A stretch of 64,000 bases of DNA, from positions 124,001 to 188,000 of the forward strand of contig CAJNOJ010000103.1 of the NCBI GenBank assembly GCA_905250025.1. The letters run 5' to 3'. Shown here piece by piece: positions 47,921 through 58,483 of this stretch. The stretch comes from Adineta ricciae. Lineage: Eukaryota > Rotifera > Eurotatoria > Adinetida > Adinetidae. The notes under the pieces are model-generated. The model was not told where the DNA came from and made no database searches. It was given only the letters and a program-made list of their open reading frames with translations. Made by a program: the position numbers and the translations under genes. The stretch's first letter is position 1. Each line of letters begins with the position of its first letter.

Positions 47921-48362
47921 TACATCATTTCCTGTTGTTTCTTTGCCTGGATGTAGAACGTAAAATCTCAAATCATTTTATGTCAATACATTGCCTCTTA
48001 ATGCAAACTGGATCAATCTGAGACATAATTAACACTTATTCCTGTTTATTCTATTTTACTATGCTGACTACTTTTTTCCCCATAAACACACCCTCCGAAT
48101 GAGTGTTCTCGTTTGGATGAAAGAGAAAAACAAACCAAATAAATACCTTCTGTTGTAATTATAATGTCGTGCTTCACTAGTTGTTTTTTATTCGTAGTTT
48201 ATTTCAGGAAAACAAAAGAATCCAGGCGTAAGGTAAAGTCAAATCAATGTTTTTCTTCTGGGGCTTTTATTTGATATGAAAAGGAAAAAAAGGGATTATT
48301 TTTGTCAATTCATTTGCAAAGAATGGAAAATGAAAATAATGTTTTTTCTTGAATCATGTCGA
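47921..48362. other. intergenic, no gene seen
   Basis: Between the ADH fragment and the second EF-hand gene. No exons, repeats or RNA genes supported. Confidence 0.45.
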
Positions 48363-49316
48363 TTATTGATCAGGTGCAAGAAGTTTACGAATTGTTTCAT
48401 CAGTTTTGCATCTGAATAGGAAATATATGAATTAATTTATGAAATAAATTCATTTCAAAACGTACCCTTTGACAAATTCATCCTTGCTTATTTTTCGATC
48501 TCCACTAACATCAAGTTTACCAATGATATTCTTAGCAATTGCATGAGGATTTTTGTCACCTTGACGATCTTTAATTCTCGCACGATCGTACTATATATCA
48601 AAAACAAACGAATCTCGTTCACTTCTTGTTAATAAATACAAAGACAAGTGTATACCATAGCTGAAATCAGATGAGCTAGTTCGTTTTGATCGAGTTGTCC
48701 ATCATCAGTAACATCCCATCTAAAAACAACAAACAAATCTTTCAAAAAAGAAAATTCGCCTATAGGATGAATTATATACACGTCGAAGATCATTTCAAGT
48801 CGTTCACCAAGATCAGCACCACGAGCAGTAACAGCAGAGAAGAACAAAAATTCATTGAAACTAAGTTCACCGTCATGATTGGTATCAACCGATTCAAGAG
48901 CGGCACTAAATTTTCAAATATTCGATAAAATAGATGTTGAGGAAAATGCATACTTTGCAGCAGCATCATCACTGTTTGGAAAAAGGTCTTTATAAAGTTT
49001 GACAAATGCTTCCTTGTTAATTTTACCATCGGGATATTTATGAACAAATTCCTACATGATCAAACATGAATTTGATAAATGTAAGAGCTTTTGCATACTG
49101 TGTGCCATGTTTTGATTTCTGAAATATTAATAGAATGAGTAGAAATAACTTCAAAAACTGTAGTTTACCTTTATCGCTTGTTTTCGTAGCTGATCGAAGA
49201 ATTGCAAGTTCTAATTGGAAACGACGAGATTATGTTTTATAAAATCGAAATCATGACTGACCTTTCGGAGTTAAATCAGTTGTTTTTCGTTGTTTGATGA
49301 TCTTTTTCTGTTCCAT
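48363..49316 (-). CDS. neuronal-calcium-sensor-like EF-hand protein, copy B
   Basis: Same exon order as copy A. It starts MEQKKIIKQRKTTDLTPK and then has EFVHKYPDGKINKEAFVKLY. Three full calcium loops follow: DTNHDGELSFNE, DVTDDGQLDQNE and DVSGDRKISKDE. The end is CKTDETIRKLLAPDQ. ATG at 49314-49316, stop at 48363-48365. Conserved introns and protein identity of roughly 60-65% by eye with 45066-46039 show a gene duplication. Like copy A, it lacks the N-terminal Gly for myristoylation. Calcium-sensor role is inferred from the family. Confidence 0.82.
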
Positions 49317-49512
49317 CTTGATACTTTCTATATGAACAAATAGCAATACTTCTGTATTTGTGTTTTATACAAAAATCAAATAGATTATATAGACGTAAAT
49401 CAACTGGAAAAGTCAATTAAGATATGCTTCAATAATCATAAATACGTGAGGTAGAATAAAAAAATAAACAGTCTGGTAAATCGTTTCGAGCCGAATATTT
49501 GTTTTGCGTCGT

Positions 49513-49732
49513 TTTAATCGGAGAAAGTGAAGACTGATGTTGGTAAGAAAAAAAAAGAATTGTAGGAGAAGTTGAATAACTTGTTGTTGAAATAACGTAG
49601 ATTTTCGACGATTTTTGTATTGCTTTGATTGGAGAAAATAAAGAGCGATGTGGATGAACGAAAAAGAAATCGTAAAGAATTGTAGGAGAAGTTGAATGAC
49701 TTGATGTTGAAATAACGTGCATTTTTTATAAT
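49513..49732. repeat. two-copy tandem repeat of about 115 bp
   Basis: Two adjacent copies share the order gattggagaaa(g/a)t, agactgatgt/gagcgatgtgg, aagaattgtaggagaagttg, aat(a/g)acttg(t/a)tgttg and aaataacgt. They create a minus-strand frame (49429-49722) with an internal repeat (STSPTILYDFFF / STSPTILFFSY). I treat the frame as a by-product of the repeat, since it shows no family features. Confidence 0.6.
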
Positions 49733-50050
49733 AAAAATTGCCTATTTTGTACTTCTATTATTGGAATGGGAACAACAATGAATGGTTAATTTAGTTTGAG
49801 ATACACTGATTTGATTAAATCACAAGTACCGATACTCACAAATAAACTGATAACAGCAGAACGATGAATACCTTTCATATGTTTCCATCGAAAATGTTAA
49901 GTATATTCTTGAACTTTAGTTCTCTTCTCAAACTAATTATACTGAAATAAAATACTCTGTTATCATTTGTCACATTTATAACATCACACAAAAACCGAAT
50001 GAAAACAAGACAGTAGAATATTTTTTATCTGATTGTACACGAACTGTTGA
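49733..50050. other. short intergenic region
   Basis: AT-rich; upstream region of the RBR ligase gene. Nothing else supported. Confidence 0.4.
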
Positions 50051-51102
50051 ATGATGTCGACGACAAAGACGATTAGTACAAGCCACAAACGACTTCTATT
50101 ACAACCAGCGTTTAGCAATAGATATGTGAATCATCAATTACCTGTAAATCGACAAAATACTCATCTTAGTGTGAAAAACTCCCGTTTTCAGCCATTAGTT
50201 TTATTACCAATCAAAGCTAACAACAGTCTAACGCAAAAATCGAATGTCCATTTACATCGATATGTCAGTACTCCGCACATTACCCAGTCAACCGAGTACG
50301 TCGTCAAATAAAATAACTTCATCTAATCCTTGTTCATTTTTACTATAGAACTATTCCTGAGATAACTCGCGAATGTACTGTTTGTTTATCTGAACAATCC
50401 ATTTATGAATTCCATCGGTATTATAGTGATGAATGCGAACATAATGAACGAACTATATGTGATACTTGCATGTACAACTATTTGAAATCTCTTCTCGAGA
50501 ATCTTATTGATCAGGATAAGATGCATTGTTTAGAACCAAACTGCCTTGCTGTAATTCCTGCCGCTAATATCCGTTACATTTTGATGGTCCGAAATAATTT
50601 ACAATTATTTGATCGTTACGATCGGCAAATCACTCATCGATATCTCGAACAAAATAGAGAATTCATTTGGTGTGCCTATAATTCATGTGGTTCAGGTCAA
50701 TTTCATGATATGGGTGTTTCTTCGAATCCAATGATGACTTGTATAAAATGTAGCAGACACACATGTGTGTATCATCGCCATCAATGGCACGTTGGAATGA
50801 CTTGTCAAGAATACGATCGATTGAAACGATCGCCAATCGATTATGGTACACAACTGTGGCTTGTAAAACATTCAAAAATCTGTCCCAATTGTCATTCGTA
50901 CATTCAAAAAATATCCGGATGTGATCATATGACTTGTAGACGATGTGGATATCAATTTTGTTGGCAGTGCTTAGTAAATTATCGAAATATTCAACGATAC
51001 GGATTAGGACAGCATAAAGATGGGTGTAGTCATCGTCCAGCTTATTATCGCTCATTAAATAACTTATCGTCGCATAGATCAACAAATTGTCATATTTTGT
51101 AA
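50051..51102 (+). CDS. RBR (RING-between-RING) E3 ubiquitin ligase
   Basis: 332 residues from exons 50051-50295 and 50349-51102. After a basic, disordered 90-residue N-terminus, RING1 (CTVCLSEQ ... CEHNERTICDTCMYNYL) takes up the E2. The in-between-RING domain (ECTVCL .. YNSCGSGQFHD, CIKCSRHTCVYHR, HVGMTCQEY) follows. The Rcat domain has CPNCHSYIQKISGCDHMTCR and CGYQFCWQCL. The Cys in SGCDHM matches the catalytic cysteine that carries ubiquitin in RBR ligases, so the key residue is present. Nearest general type is the ARIH/RNF14-like class without Ariadne or Ubl domains. The short length suggests a minimal ligase; the substrate is unknown. Confidence 0.86.
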
Positions 51103-51254
51103 ATCTGAAATCGGTATATTCTCTTTTTTTTTACAACATAAAATCAAATACATTTACACGAAAAAAAAATGACTAAGAATTATCAGGTGTGGCATTCGTT
51201 TCCACTTGTCGATCTATTCAAAAGCAAAAAATGTAAATATCAAACATATAGCAA

Positions 51255-51820
51255 CTAGTTTTTACTTTGCTGTTGCTGTACAATCATATCCTGATGAACG
51301 GTTGCCAATGTATTTGTAATCGTTGCACATTCTCGTTCGATAATTCTCGAATAATTCTTCATATCGCCTAACTCCTACAAAAAAACACACACACTCTGTA
51401 AAGAAAACGAAAGAATATATTTTTAGAACTGAGTTCTTACTTTTAACGCAACAGTAAACTGTCCGATGAGATTGATCCATGCTTGCGATTGTTTGGAAAG
51501 TAGATTCGATTGTACTGTTAACTGTTTACAAGCTTGATCGATACGTTTTTCGTTCTTATAACATTCCGATACTCTAAGTAAAGCAGAAACTTCTTTGCTT
51601 ATTGAAAAATGAAACGAAACGATTTTTCATAAACTTTACTCGTCATTTAGTCGATCGAGCACATGACGCGTCAATTGATCGATTGAAGCAAGTAATTCTT
51701 TCTTTTTCTTTTCTAGAAATGTTAACAGTAAGATTAGCATTATCACGAATGCGAAGTACCTTGTCTTTGTTTCAATGTTGAAACTCGTTCAGTATGGTGA
51801 CGATAAATATTCGACAACAT
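51255..51820 (-). CDS. BLOC1S1: BLOC-1 complex subunit 1
   Basis: Short coiled-coil protein of the BLOC-1/BORC lysosome-related organelle complexes (also called GCN5L1). Four exons: MLSNIYRHHTERVSTLKQRQ; EKKKKELLASIDQLTRHVLD; VSECYKNEKRIDQACKQLTV with QSQAWINLIGQFTVALK; and ELGDMKNYSRIIERECATIT with TLATVHQDM. The order and the phrases (QAWI..F..ALKE.GD..N..R.IE) match BLOC1S1, about 125 residues in animals. ATG at 51818-51820; stop TAG at 51255-51257. Most single-frame views miss it because the exons are short. Neighbours are unrelated. Confidence 0.88.
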
Positions 51821-52015
51821 GTTGTGTCAAAGAAACAACAACTAACCAAATGAAGGAAAAACATGACTTGCTTGCTAACTTTTCTTTTCCTTCCATTTGA
51901 AAGTTCATTTTCTAGAGGGAGCTAGATGACGTTAAAGAATTCTTTGATATAAAATAGTACTTTTTATTGTAATGAAAAAGAAACAGTAATAGTGAATTGA
52001 AAAGCAATCTTTTTC

Positions 52016-53725
52016 TTAACAAGGTGGATATGTCGTTTGTAAATAACTGATGAAACTTAGTGCTTGTGTAACGTTAAAGTTTTGCCAAACCGTTACCGTT
52101 GGATCATCGAACTGTGTATCTCTCTCGTAATCTATCGTTGCTACGCCATAGCTGAGACCAGTTTTAGTAATATCATTTCCATTGACTAACCACGTTTTTC
52201 CTTGGTCTGGAGTTGTAACACCACAATATGCAAGAAATGCACCACTACCTTTTGCTGATTGACTATGTGTTAAAACACCGGCAAGATATGTACCTGGCAC
52301 ATATAAAGAAACGAGTTTGTCTTGAAATGGGAAGACGCGTAGTATATCATATTGAGTTATTTTTCCTCGAAGAACATCGTCGATGCGTATTGATCCTGTA
52401 TTGAACACACCAATGGTTGTACCATTCGTAAATGTCGATTTTAAGAGACTTTCACAAGCACGATCGGTTAACAATGTTGGAAAATTTCGCACCGATACTG
52501 AACGACCATCAAGTTCAATGCCATTTGGTAAACAGGAAACGGTTTTATTTGGTTCAAATCCCATTTGTTCAAAACCTTTGATACCTAAATTGTACCAATA
52601 ACTCGCTACTTCGGCTGTTTTTGGTTCATCTTCTAATTCAGGCGTAATTGGGATCAATGTTCGATAGACACGCAAACGTTTTGTATTTAGATTAAATGCA
52701 CATCGATGAATGTAAACCGTATATGCATTGGCATCGGCTTTTGTGATTGGAATATATGTTGAACCACGTGTTAGAAAATAATCTTCATGTTCATGACCAC
52801 CTAAGATTAGATTAATCTCAGGAATATTTTCTGATAGTTGAATATCAGTCTCTAAATCTAAATGAGTCAATGCAATTAAAACATCGTATTTAACATGGGA
52901 AATCGTTTGAAGAAATTGTTTAACATATGGAACTAATGCTGTTTGATTGATAATACGAATATAAGGCTTAACAATATCGATAACTAAACCAATGAAAAGA
53001 ACTTGAACATTATTGATTGGCACAACTTTATACTGTATACTGGAATAGAACGGTTGATCAGTTCCTTGTCGAAATGCATTCGAAGCAATCCATGTAAATT
53101 TGGACTCGTTCATGCGAGCGATAAGTTCGGTTTCATTTAAATCAAATTCGTGATTACCAAACGTAACAAAGTCCAATCCCAACGTATTCAACGAGGCAAT
53201 CATTTGTCGTCCGTTTAAACTCGTACCATTAATTATTGCTTGACTCAATGCTGATGGTGAAAGAAAGTCACCCGCTAAAATAGTATATGTATTTTGATTT
53301 TCTTCCAATAATAGTTGCCGAGCACGAGCAACACGAGCTAAACCACCCTTTCGACCTTCATCTAGAGGTAGCATTTCATAAACGTCGTTTAATTGTAAAA
53401 TTGTCCACTGCACATATTCTCCATCGTCCGGTAAACGAATTGGAAAGCCAATTGTCCCTTTAGCAACTGCATAAACATTATCGGAAGGAGAACGAGATTT
53501 TGCACGATTCCAAACCACGGCGAATACAATTGTAGTAATCGTTAAACTAATAATTATAATACCTAATAAGACATATATTATCAACCGGTTTCTTGGTTGA
53601 CATACTGCAGATTGATTGGGATTCAAATTGAAACTCTAAATATGTAATTAAAAGAGACAGAAGACGTCTATTCTATTTGATACGATGTGAAATCTGAAAT
53701 AACTTACAGTACGCTCTGTTGACAT
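52016..53725 (-). CDS. membrane-anchored 5'-nucleotidase
   Basis: 545 residues: an 18-bp first exon (53708-53725, MSTERT), a 72-bp intron, then one 1620-bp exon. Hydrolyses nucleoside monophosphates, by family. Metallophosphatase motifs are seen: LQLNDVYEMLPL (usual D-x-H position reads D-V-Y), AGDFLSPS, FGNHEFDLN, LTHLDLETD and GGHEHEDYF. The C-terminal domain has GVFNTGSIRIDD, LRVFPFQDKLVSL and a late SYGVATIDY. A single hydrophobic anchor (residues about 24-46) near the N-terminus gives a type II membrane topology with the enzyme outside, unlike GPI-linked animal CD73; there is no C-terminal GPI signal. The D-x-H variation may matter for metal binding. Possibly of UshA-like, microbial-type origin. 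Confidence 0.82.
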
Positions 53726-54310
53726 GACGTGCTTCAAACGTAATTGTTAATATGAATTACATGGAGAATATAAGAGAAAAAAAAGCGTTTGTCTATCTTA
53801 TTGGTATATTTATTTGCATCATAGATAAAACGATAAAAAAGATATTCATATCAACAAAAAAAAGAACTACTTCAATAAATATATCTTACAGAATGCAATA
53901 GAATCACCTGTAAGATTGTGAAGAAAGTCGAATCGATGACAACGTTTCTTTTTGTATTTTTCTTTCCGGTCAAAAGTCAGATGTGGAGAAAATATTTCGT
54001 TAGTACATAACTCTCGAGTGGATTCAGTATAATGCAGGATTAACATTACAAAGGGCATTTGTCAACGAAGAACATGATAATATCACAGGATTAACAAAAC
54101 TGTACACGTTCTATTCGTACGCATGTCGAAATCAATTGACTATTATTTTTAGCGCGACAATTGTAAAAGAAAAGTTTCTGACACTTCACAAGATTTATTC
54201 TCACTCGAGTTTCTGATCATAAAATAACCCGTTGATGTGACTTTTGAATATTCAGATTTATTCGATAGACTGAGATGATTATGTTTACAAGAAATGTTGT
54301 AAGAGAATAG
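53726..54310. other. intergenic, no gene seen
   Basis: AT-rich region upstream of the 5'-nucleotidase and downstream of the protoglobin stop. The minus frame at 53867-54058 has no family features. Confidence 0.45.
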
Positions 54311-54991
54311 TCAACTGCAAATGCATTTTTCATGTTTATGCATCGATGTCGGCGTCGATATAAGATTCGTCGATGTATCAAGATAATGCATGAGAAATAA
54401 ATCACTTTGAATTCGAAAAACTTTGTTTAATGCTAAGGAAATATTCTTCTTCGTATGATCATCGAATTTCTCGTGCGAGAAAATAACTTCCGTAAGGAGA
54501 TTTTCTATATAGGTTAACGTGGCATTTATGTGAATGTAATCCACGTCAATTGATGATGCACCCATCTTATTTGTATGCTTTCGACCAACACAGGATAAAT
54601 ATTCGAGGAATTCGTCTGTCCATTCACGTTGTAAAAGTAAGCGTTTCAAATATCCACTCAGCATATCTTTCCGATAAACCATTTGTGCCGAGTCCAATGA
54701 CAGTTTTTCTTTTGCCGTTGTTGAACCATCAAACTTGTCATTTTGTATAACGAAATAATGTTTTGTTATATCACATTGGAAAAGTTTCCTATAGGCTCCA
54801 TCGACAATTACCGGAATGCGTGGTAACGCTGCAACTGCGAGAGTATTCAATGCGTTGATATCCTCCGATGTAAAATTGATAAATTTTGAAAAATAATCAA
54901 AACGATAGCGAATATTAGTCTGTAATTTGTCTTTCTCGATATGTTCTACCATGAGTATTCTCTTGACGAAATGACGAAGAATTTTTTCCAT
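54311..54991 (-). CDS. protoglobin-family single-domain haem protein
   Basis: 226 residues from the ATG at 54989-54991, one exon. The sequence has the globin-coupled-sensor/protoglobin signature: YRFDYFSKFINFTSEDINAL, VDGAYRKLFQCDITKHYF, SLDSAQMVYRKDMLSGYLKR, EWTDEFLEYLSCVGRKHTNK and DYIHINATLTYIENLL. His139 in VGRKHT sits where the proximal haem ligand is found. There is no signalling domain, so it is a stand-alone globin. Typical protoglobins are about 195 residues; the extra length is a C-terminal tail ending KHEKCIC. An upstream in-frame ATG at 55114 would add 41 Ser/Cys-rich residues and is less likely. Protoglobins are archaeal, bacterial and fungal; an animal copy suggests horizontal transfer. 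Confidence 0.82.
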   Translation of the reverse strand: MEKILRHFVKRILMVEHIEKDKLQTNIRYRFDYFSKFINFTSEDINALNTLAVAALPRIPVIVDGAYRKLFQCDITKHYFVIQNDKFDGSTTAKEKLSLDSAQMVYRKDMLSGYLKRLLLQREWTDEFLEYLSCVGRKHTNKMGASSIDVDYIHINATLTYIENLLTEVIFSHEKFDDHTKKNISLALNKVFRIQSDLFLMHYLDTSTNLISTPTSMHKHEKCICS

Positions 54992-55538
54992 ATTGATAAA
55001 AGAAGAGAAAAAAAGAGGGCAAGAACAAGAACAGGAAAAGGAAGACAGAATAAATACGTCGTTTCTCGTATTGCTCACTTTGGTCTCACATATGTCATTG
55101 GAGCACCATTTCATATGATTACAAGAACTTTATAATTACACTTACGTTACAGGAAATTTGATAAATATTTCTAAACACTGACATGTTATTCCAGTTCATC
55201 GACAGAACTTCGATCTCTGAATAACTACTTTGTTCAATTTCCTTCCGTTATGTCTGTTGACTAAAATATCTCTATTTGTAAACCATTATGCGTACAAATA
55301 GGAGTAAAGCAAATGAAGAATTCTCATTACGATTAGGATAATACTGAATCATTCTTGCTGATCGACAGGATGAACTGTAGATGGAGAACGAATGGTTTGA
55401 TGAAGTGGCGACATATAAGTACGTAATGTGATAAAGATCTTTGAATGATCGAAATGGAATTTTTTATTGCAGTTGCCTGAGTCGCTTGATTGTCGTTTCA
55501 TAAATTAAAGAGAGTGAACGTGAAGTGTCTATAGTAAT
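54992..55538. other. intergenic, no gene seen
   Basis: Upstream region of the protoglobin gene. Nothing supported beyond a possible short upstream extension of that gene. Confidence 0.4.
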
Positions 55539-55673
55539 ATGATTAATAAAAATCATCAGAAAGCACGTTCGGTTCGACAAAATCCACATAGCACGAACCC
55601 TTTAAGATGGATTTTATATTCTATTTTAAGTATCATATTATTGTTCGTAGTACTCTATTTTCGAGAACATTGA
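55539..55673 (+). CDS. possible 44-residue single-pass membrane microprotein
   Basis: ATG to TGA frame with a basic N-terminus (MINKNHQKARSVRQNPHS) and one long hydrophobic helix (WILYSILSIILLFVVLYF) ending in REH. The architecture is that of a tail-anchored microprotein, with no conservation evidence. Chance is a real alternative in AT-rich DNA. Confidence 0.25.
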   Translation: MINKNHQKARSVRQNPHSTNPLRWILYSILSIILLFVVLYFREH

Positions 55674-56682
55674 CATCAATTCCTTCTATTGAATAAAAGC
55701 AGACAGTCTGAACGACAAATCAAAATAGCACGCAAAAATATAAAGTAATTAAACATGTCTGAATAACTGTCTTCAAGAAGATTTCGTCACTACTCCGAAT
55801 GGAAAATCTAATTATTTCCACATTGACAGTTTATTTCATTGTTTAATATAAATCTCATCGTATAAAAAATTCACATATCGTGTTAATAGAATATCAATGC
55901 TTTCGAAAATGACTTTTTTTTCATTTCGATTTAATTTTAGGAACGAGAAAGCTGGTCATTCTGACGTTTCATTACGTGTACGAATACTTTGGCACGTTCT
56001 TCTTCAGTCTCAAGAAAAAAAACCGATTTGCATGCCGAAGAGCCTCTTTGTGCGATGTTCAAATCTATTTTTGTCACTGCGCAAATACATCGTCTCTAAA
56101 ATGAAAGATTACACAATCGAGAAGAAAAAAGGTAGTTGGATAAAATATAAATATCCATTCGTTTGCGTTGTCAATTGAAAATAATTGTCAACAATGATTG
56201 GATGATTATTTCTTATAGGATAAACAATTTTCTCTTTCAATACAATTAGAATATGTGAATCTTGTTTAGATTCAGAGTAAACTCGATAAAATTTGTACTA
56301 ATCTTTATAATAAAAGAGATCAATTTCTTTGAAGAATGTAATTGTTTTAACGTGAATATAAATTATAAAATATATTGAGAAAAAAAACCTCGGCCTTGAC
56401 GGCAATCGCATATTTTATGATTGTGGAAAAGGCAGAACGTAATTCAACCATTACAGTAGAGAAGCACTCATCCGTGAATATATATGTGCTCTACACAACT
56501 AAGGATTGTCTGACACGTGTACAGAAAAATATTCATACATACGAAGAGTATCTTCTTTCGTCTATTTTTCTTTTTGTTTTGAGGCGAAACTTGTTTTCTT
56601 TTTCTCCACTCTTGTCGGCTAATGATATTTTGTACAGTAAACTATTTTCTAATTGGATAGACTTATCACACGAAGTGAAGAC
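55674..56682. other. intergenic, no gene seen
   Basis: AT-rich. The frames at 55897-56178 and 56375-56722 lack family features and the second overlaps the next gene's start in another frame. Confidence 0.4.
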
Positions 56683-57983
56683 ATGGTGGAACATTTGTTA
56701 TCGATCAAAACCAACGAACTGAACAATATTGTTGATGGAAATAATCGCCTATCGAAAAGCGTTTCGTTCAATACAGACGAAGATGATTCCGTTCAACTAG
56801 GTGATTCTCAACATATCTCTGATGCTGAATCGGCCGCAACAAAGTCCGACATTGCCCCGTCAGCTGTAGATAAATTCAAACGCAGTATCTTTGCAGTACA
56901 TTCGCCATCCATAGATAGTCTCAACGATGCTGAAGCACTTTCTCCTGATACTCCGTTATCCGAAAAGATAAAGAAGAAAAAACAACGTCGTATAACTCAA
57001 CAATCGGTAATCATTTTATTCTCAAAAGCGACATTTCGTGTACATCGATGTATAATTTTCTTTTCATTTTTCTTTAGAGCGTAGATAGTGGACGAAAAAT
57101 CGTTGTGAGATCGCCACCCTGGTACACAAAAGTCGATTTTGTAAAACCAATATCATACGTTCTTCTCGTAATAATACTCTACATTATGTGGAAGCAACGA
57201 GCTGTTTGGATTCCCCGACTATTAACTTCGAACCATCGTATTCGTCATATTGCGTTAGCTAACGAACAAAAACTACAGGAGAAAGGTTATTCACCTCAAA
57301 CTTCAGCATCGGATAATTCCAATTCAACCGCTTCTGGTCAAAATGATGATAATAACGATGATGATGATGGTGATGACAACAACAACAACAAAGATCAAAC
57401 AACCGTATCAAACAGTGACGAACCATCTACACCTACGCCAAGCAAATATACAAGTCCGCAGAAATTGAATATACGCGTACGAAGAAATAAGATGAGTTTT
57501 AGTAAAGAGCGTACTGATAAAAAACGTCGTCATGTACAACAATCGGTGGTTGACGACGACGACGATGATGATGATACGGTTGATGATAGTGGAGCTATTG
57601 ATACTGATAGTGACGAAATCATAAATGATGAAGCGACACCTGATCTACCATCACAAATTCATTCTAGCAAACATCATCATCATCATCATGAACAACAACC
57701 AAAAGTTTACCGATCTCGTGAGAAAAAGCGTAAAATAGTTCCCAGTACAAGGACAAGTTTGGCTACGCTTTCACAAGATGATATTGTTGAACAGTTACAA
57801 AATTTGATCAGTTCACGCGATCGAAATCGCGATCTGTTAAGTGTCATGGCGAAAGAAACCGGTTTGAAGAAAGAAAAAATCAAACAATTCATACAAAAGA
57901 GGGATTTTCGCGCTGTTTCACTCGATAATCTCATCTCAATTGTCAAGTCGTACGATTCGACTCTTTTAATCATACCAAACTAA
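56683..57983 (+). CDS. unknown single-pass membrane protein with acidic and histidine tracts
   Basis: 409 residues from exons 56683-57006 and 57078-57983 (phase 0). Order: an acidic/serine-rich N-terminal part, a basic patch (KIKKKKQRRI), then SPPWYTKVDFVKPISYVLLV with one membrane helix (SYVLLVIILYIMWK, about residue 130). A long low-complexity region follows with Asp/Asn runs (DDDDGDDNNNN, DDDDDDDDTVDD) and six histidines (KHHHHHHEQ). A conserved-looking C-terminal helical domain ends it (LSQDDIVEQLQNLISSRDRN .. LISIVKSYDSTLLIIPN). Start at the first ATG; an upstream exon is possible because the frame is open back to a TTG at 56653. I do not recognise the family. Basic patch then membrane helix hints at ER or nuclear-envelope placement, as inference. 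Confidence 0.6.
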
Positions 57984-58483
57984 TTGATATTTTGCTTTTC
58001 TTTTGTTTTTACTCAAATTAGAAATTCTATCGCAGTTCAATAAAAATTTTCTTCATGACTTAGGACCGATCTGAAAAACCACACGACAATATTTCCTTTA
58101 ATTTAGAAGAAAAACATATTATATGCGTTACGTATGAGTCGTTCGTTGATTGAAACAGTCATGACGTTGAAATGAATAACAACATGGAAAATCATTAGTT
58201 TATTGAGGTAACTCTTACGTCATCATGATTCGTAAAAAAGGGTCGTGAAGCGAACGAGTAAAATTCAATTTTCAGATCCAGTAGATACAGACGAGAGTGT
58301 ATCAAATTAATCATTGTTTTAGACATGTTTTAATTAGAGCAGAAATTTCAATGTAAACATTTATTTTTCTTTATCAGCAGCACAAAACGAAAACACTCAT
58401 CAATAAAAAAAAACACATTCAATTGAGACCAAAATAAACTATAAAATCACTGCTGTACAAAACAAGTTCTATTTACTATTCAA
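57984..58483. other. convergent intergenic region
   Basis: Between the stop of the unknown membrane protein (plus) and the stop of SLC6 copy A (minus). Holds both 3' ends; no gene seen. Confidence 0.5.

Noticed and set aside
45066-49316. Simple tandem duplication of an EF-hand plus ADH pair
   Set aside because: The order EF-hand, ADH, ADH fragment, EF-hand on one strand does not fit one tandem event; separate duplications are more likely.
49429-49722. 97-codon minus-strand frame with internal repeat as a gene
   Set aside because: The repeat is at DNA level and explains the protein-level repeat; there is no domain and the start is in low-complexity sequence.
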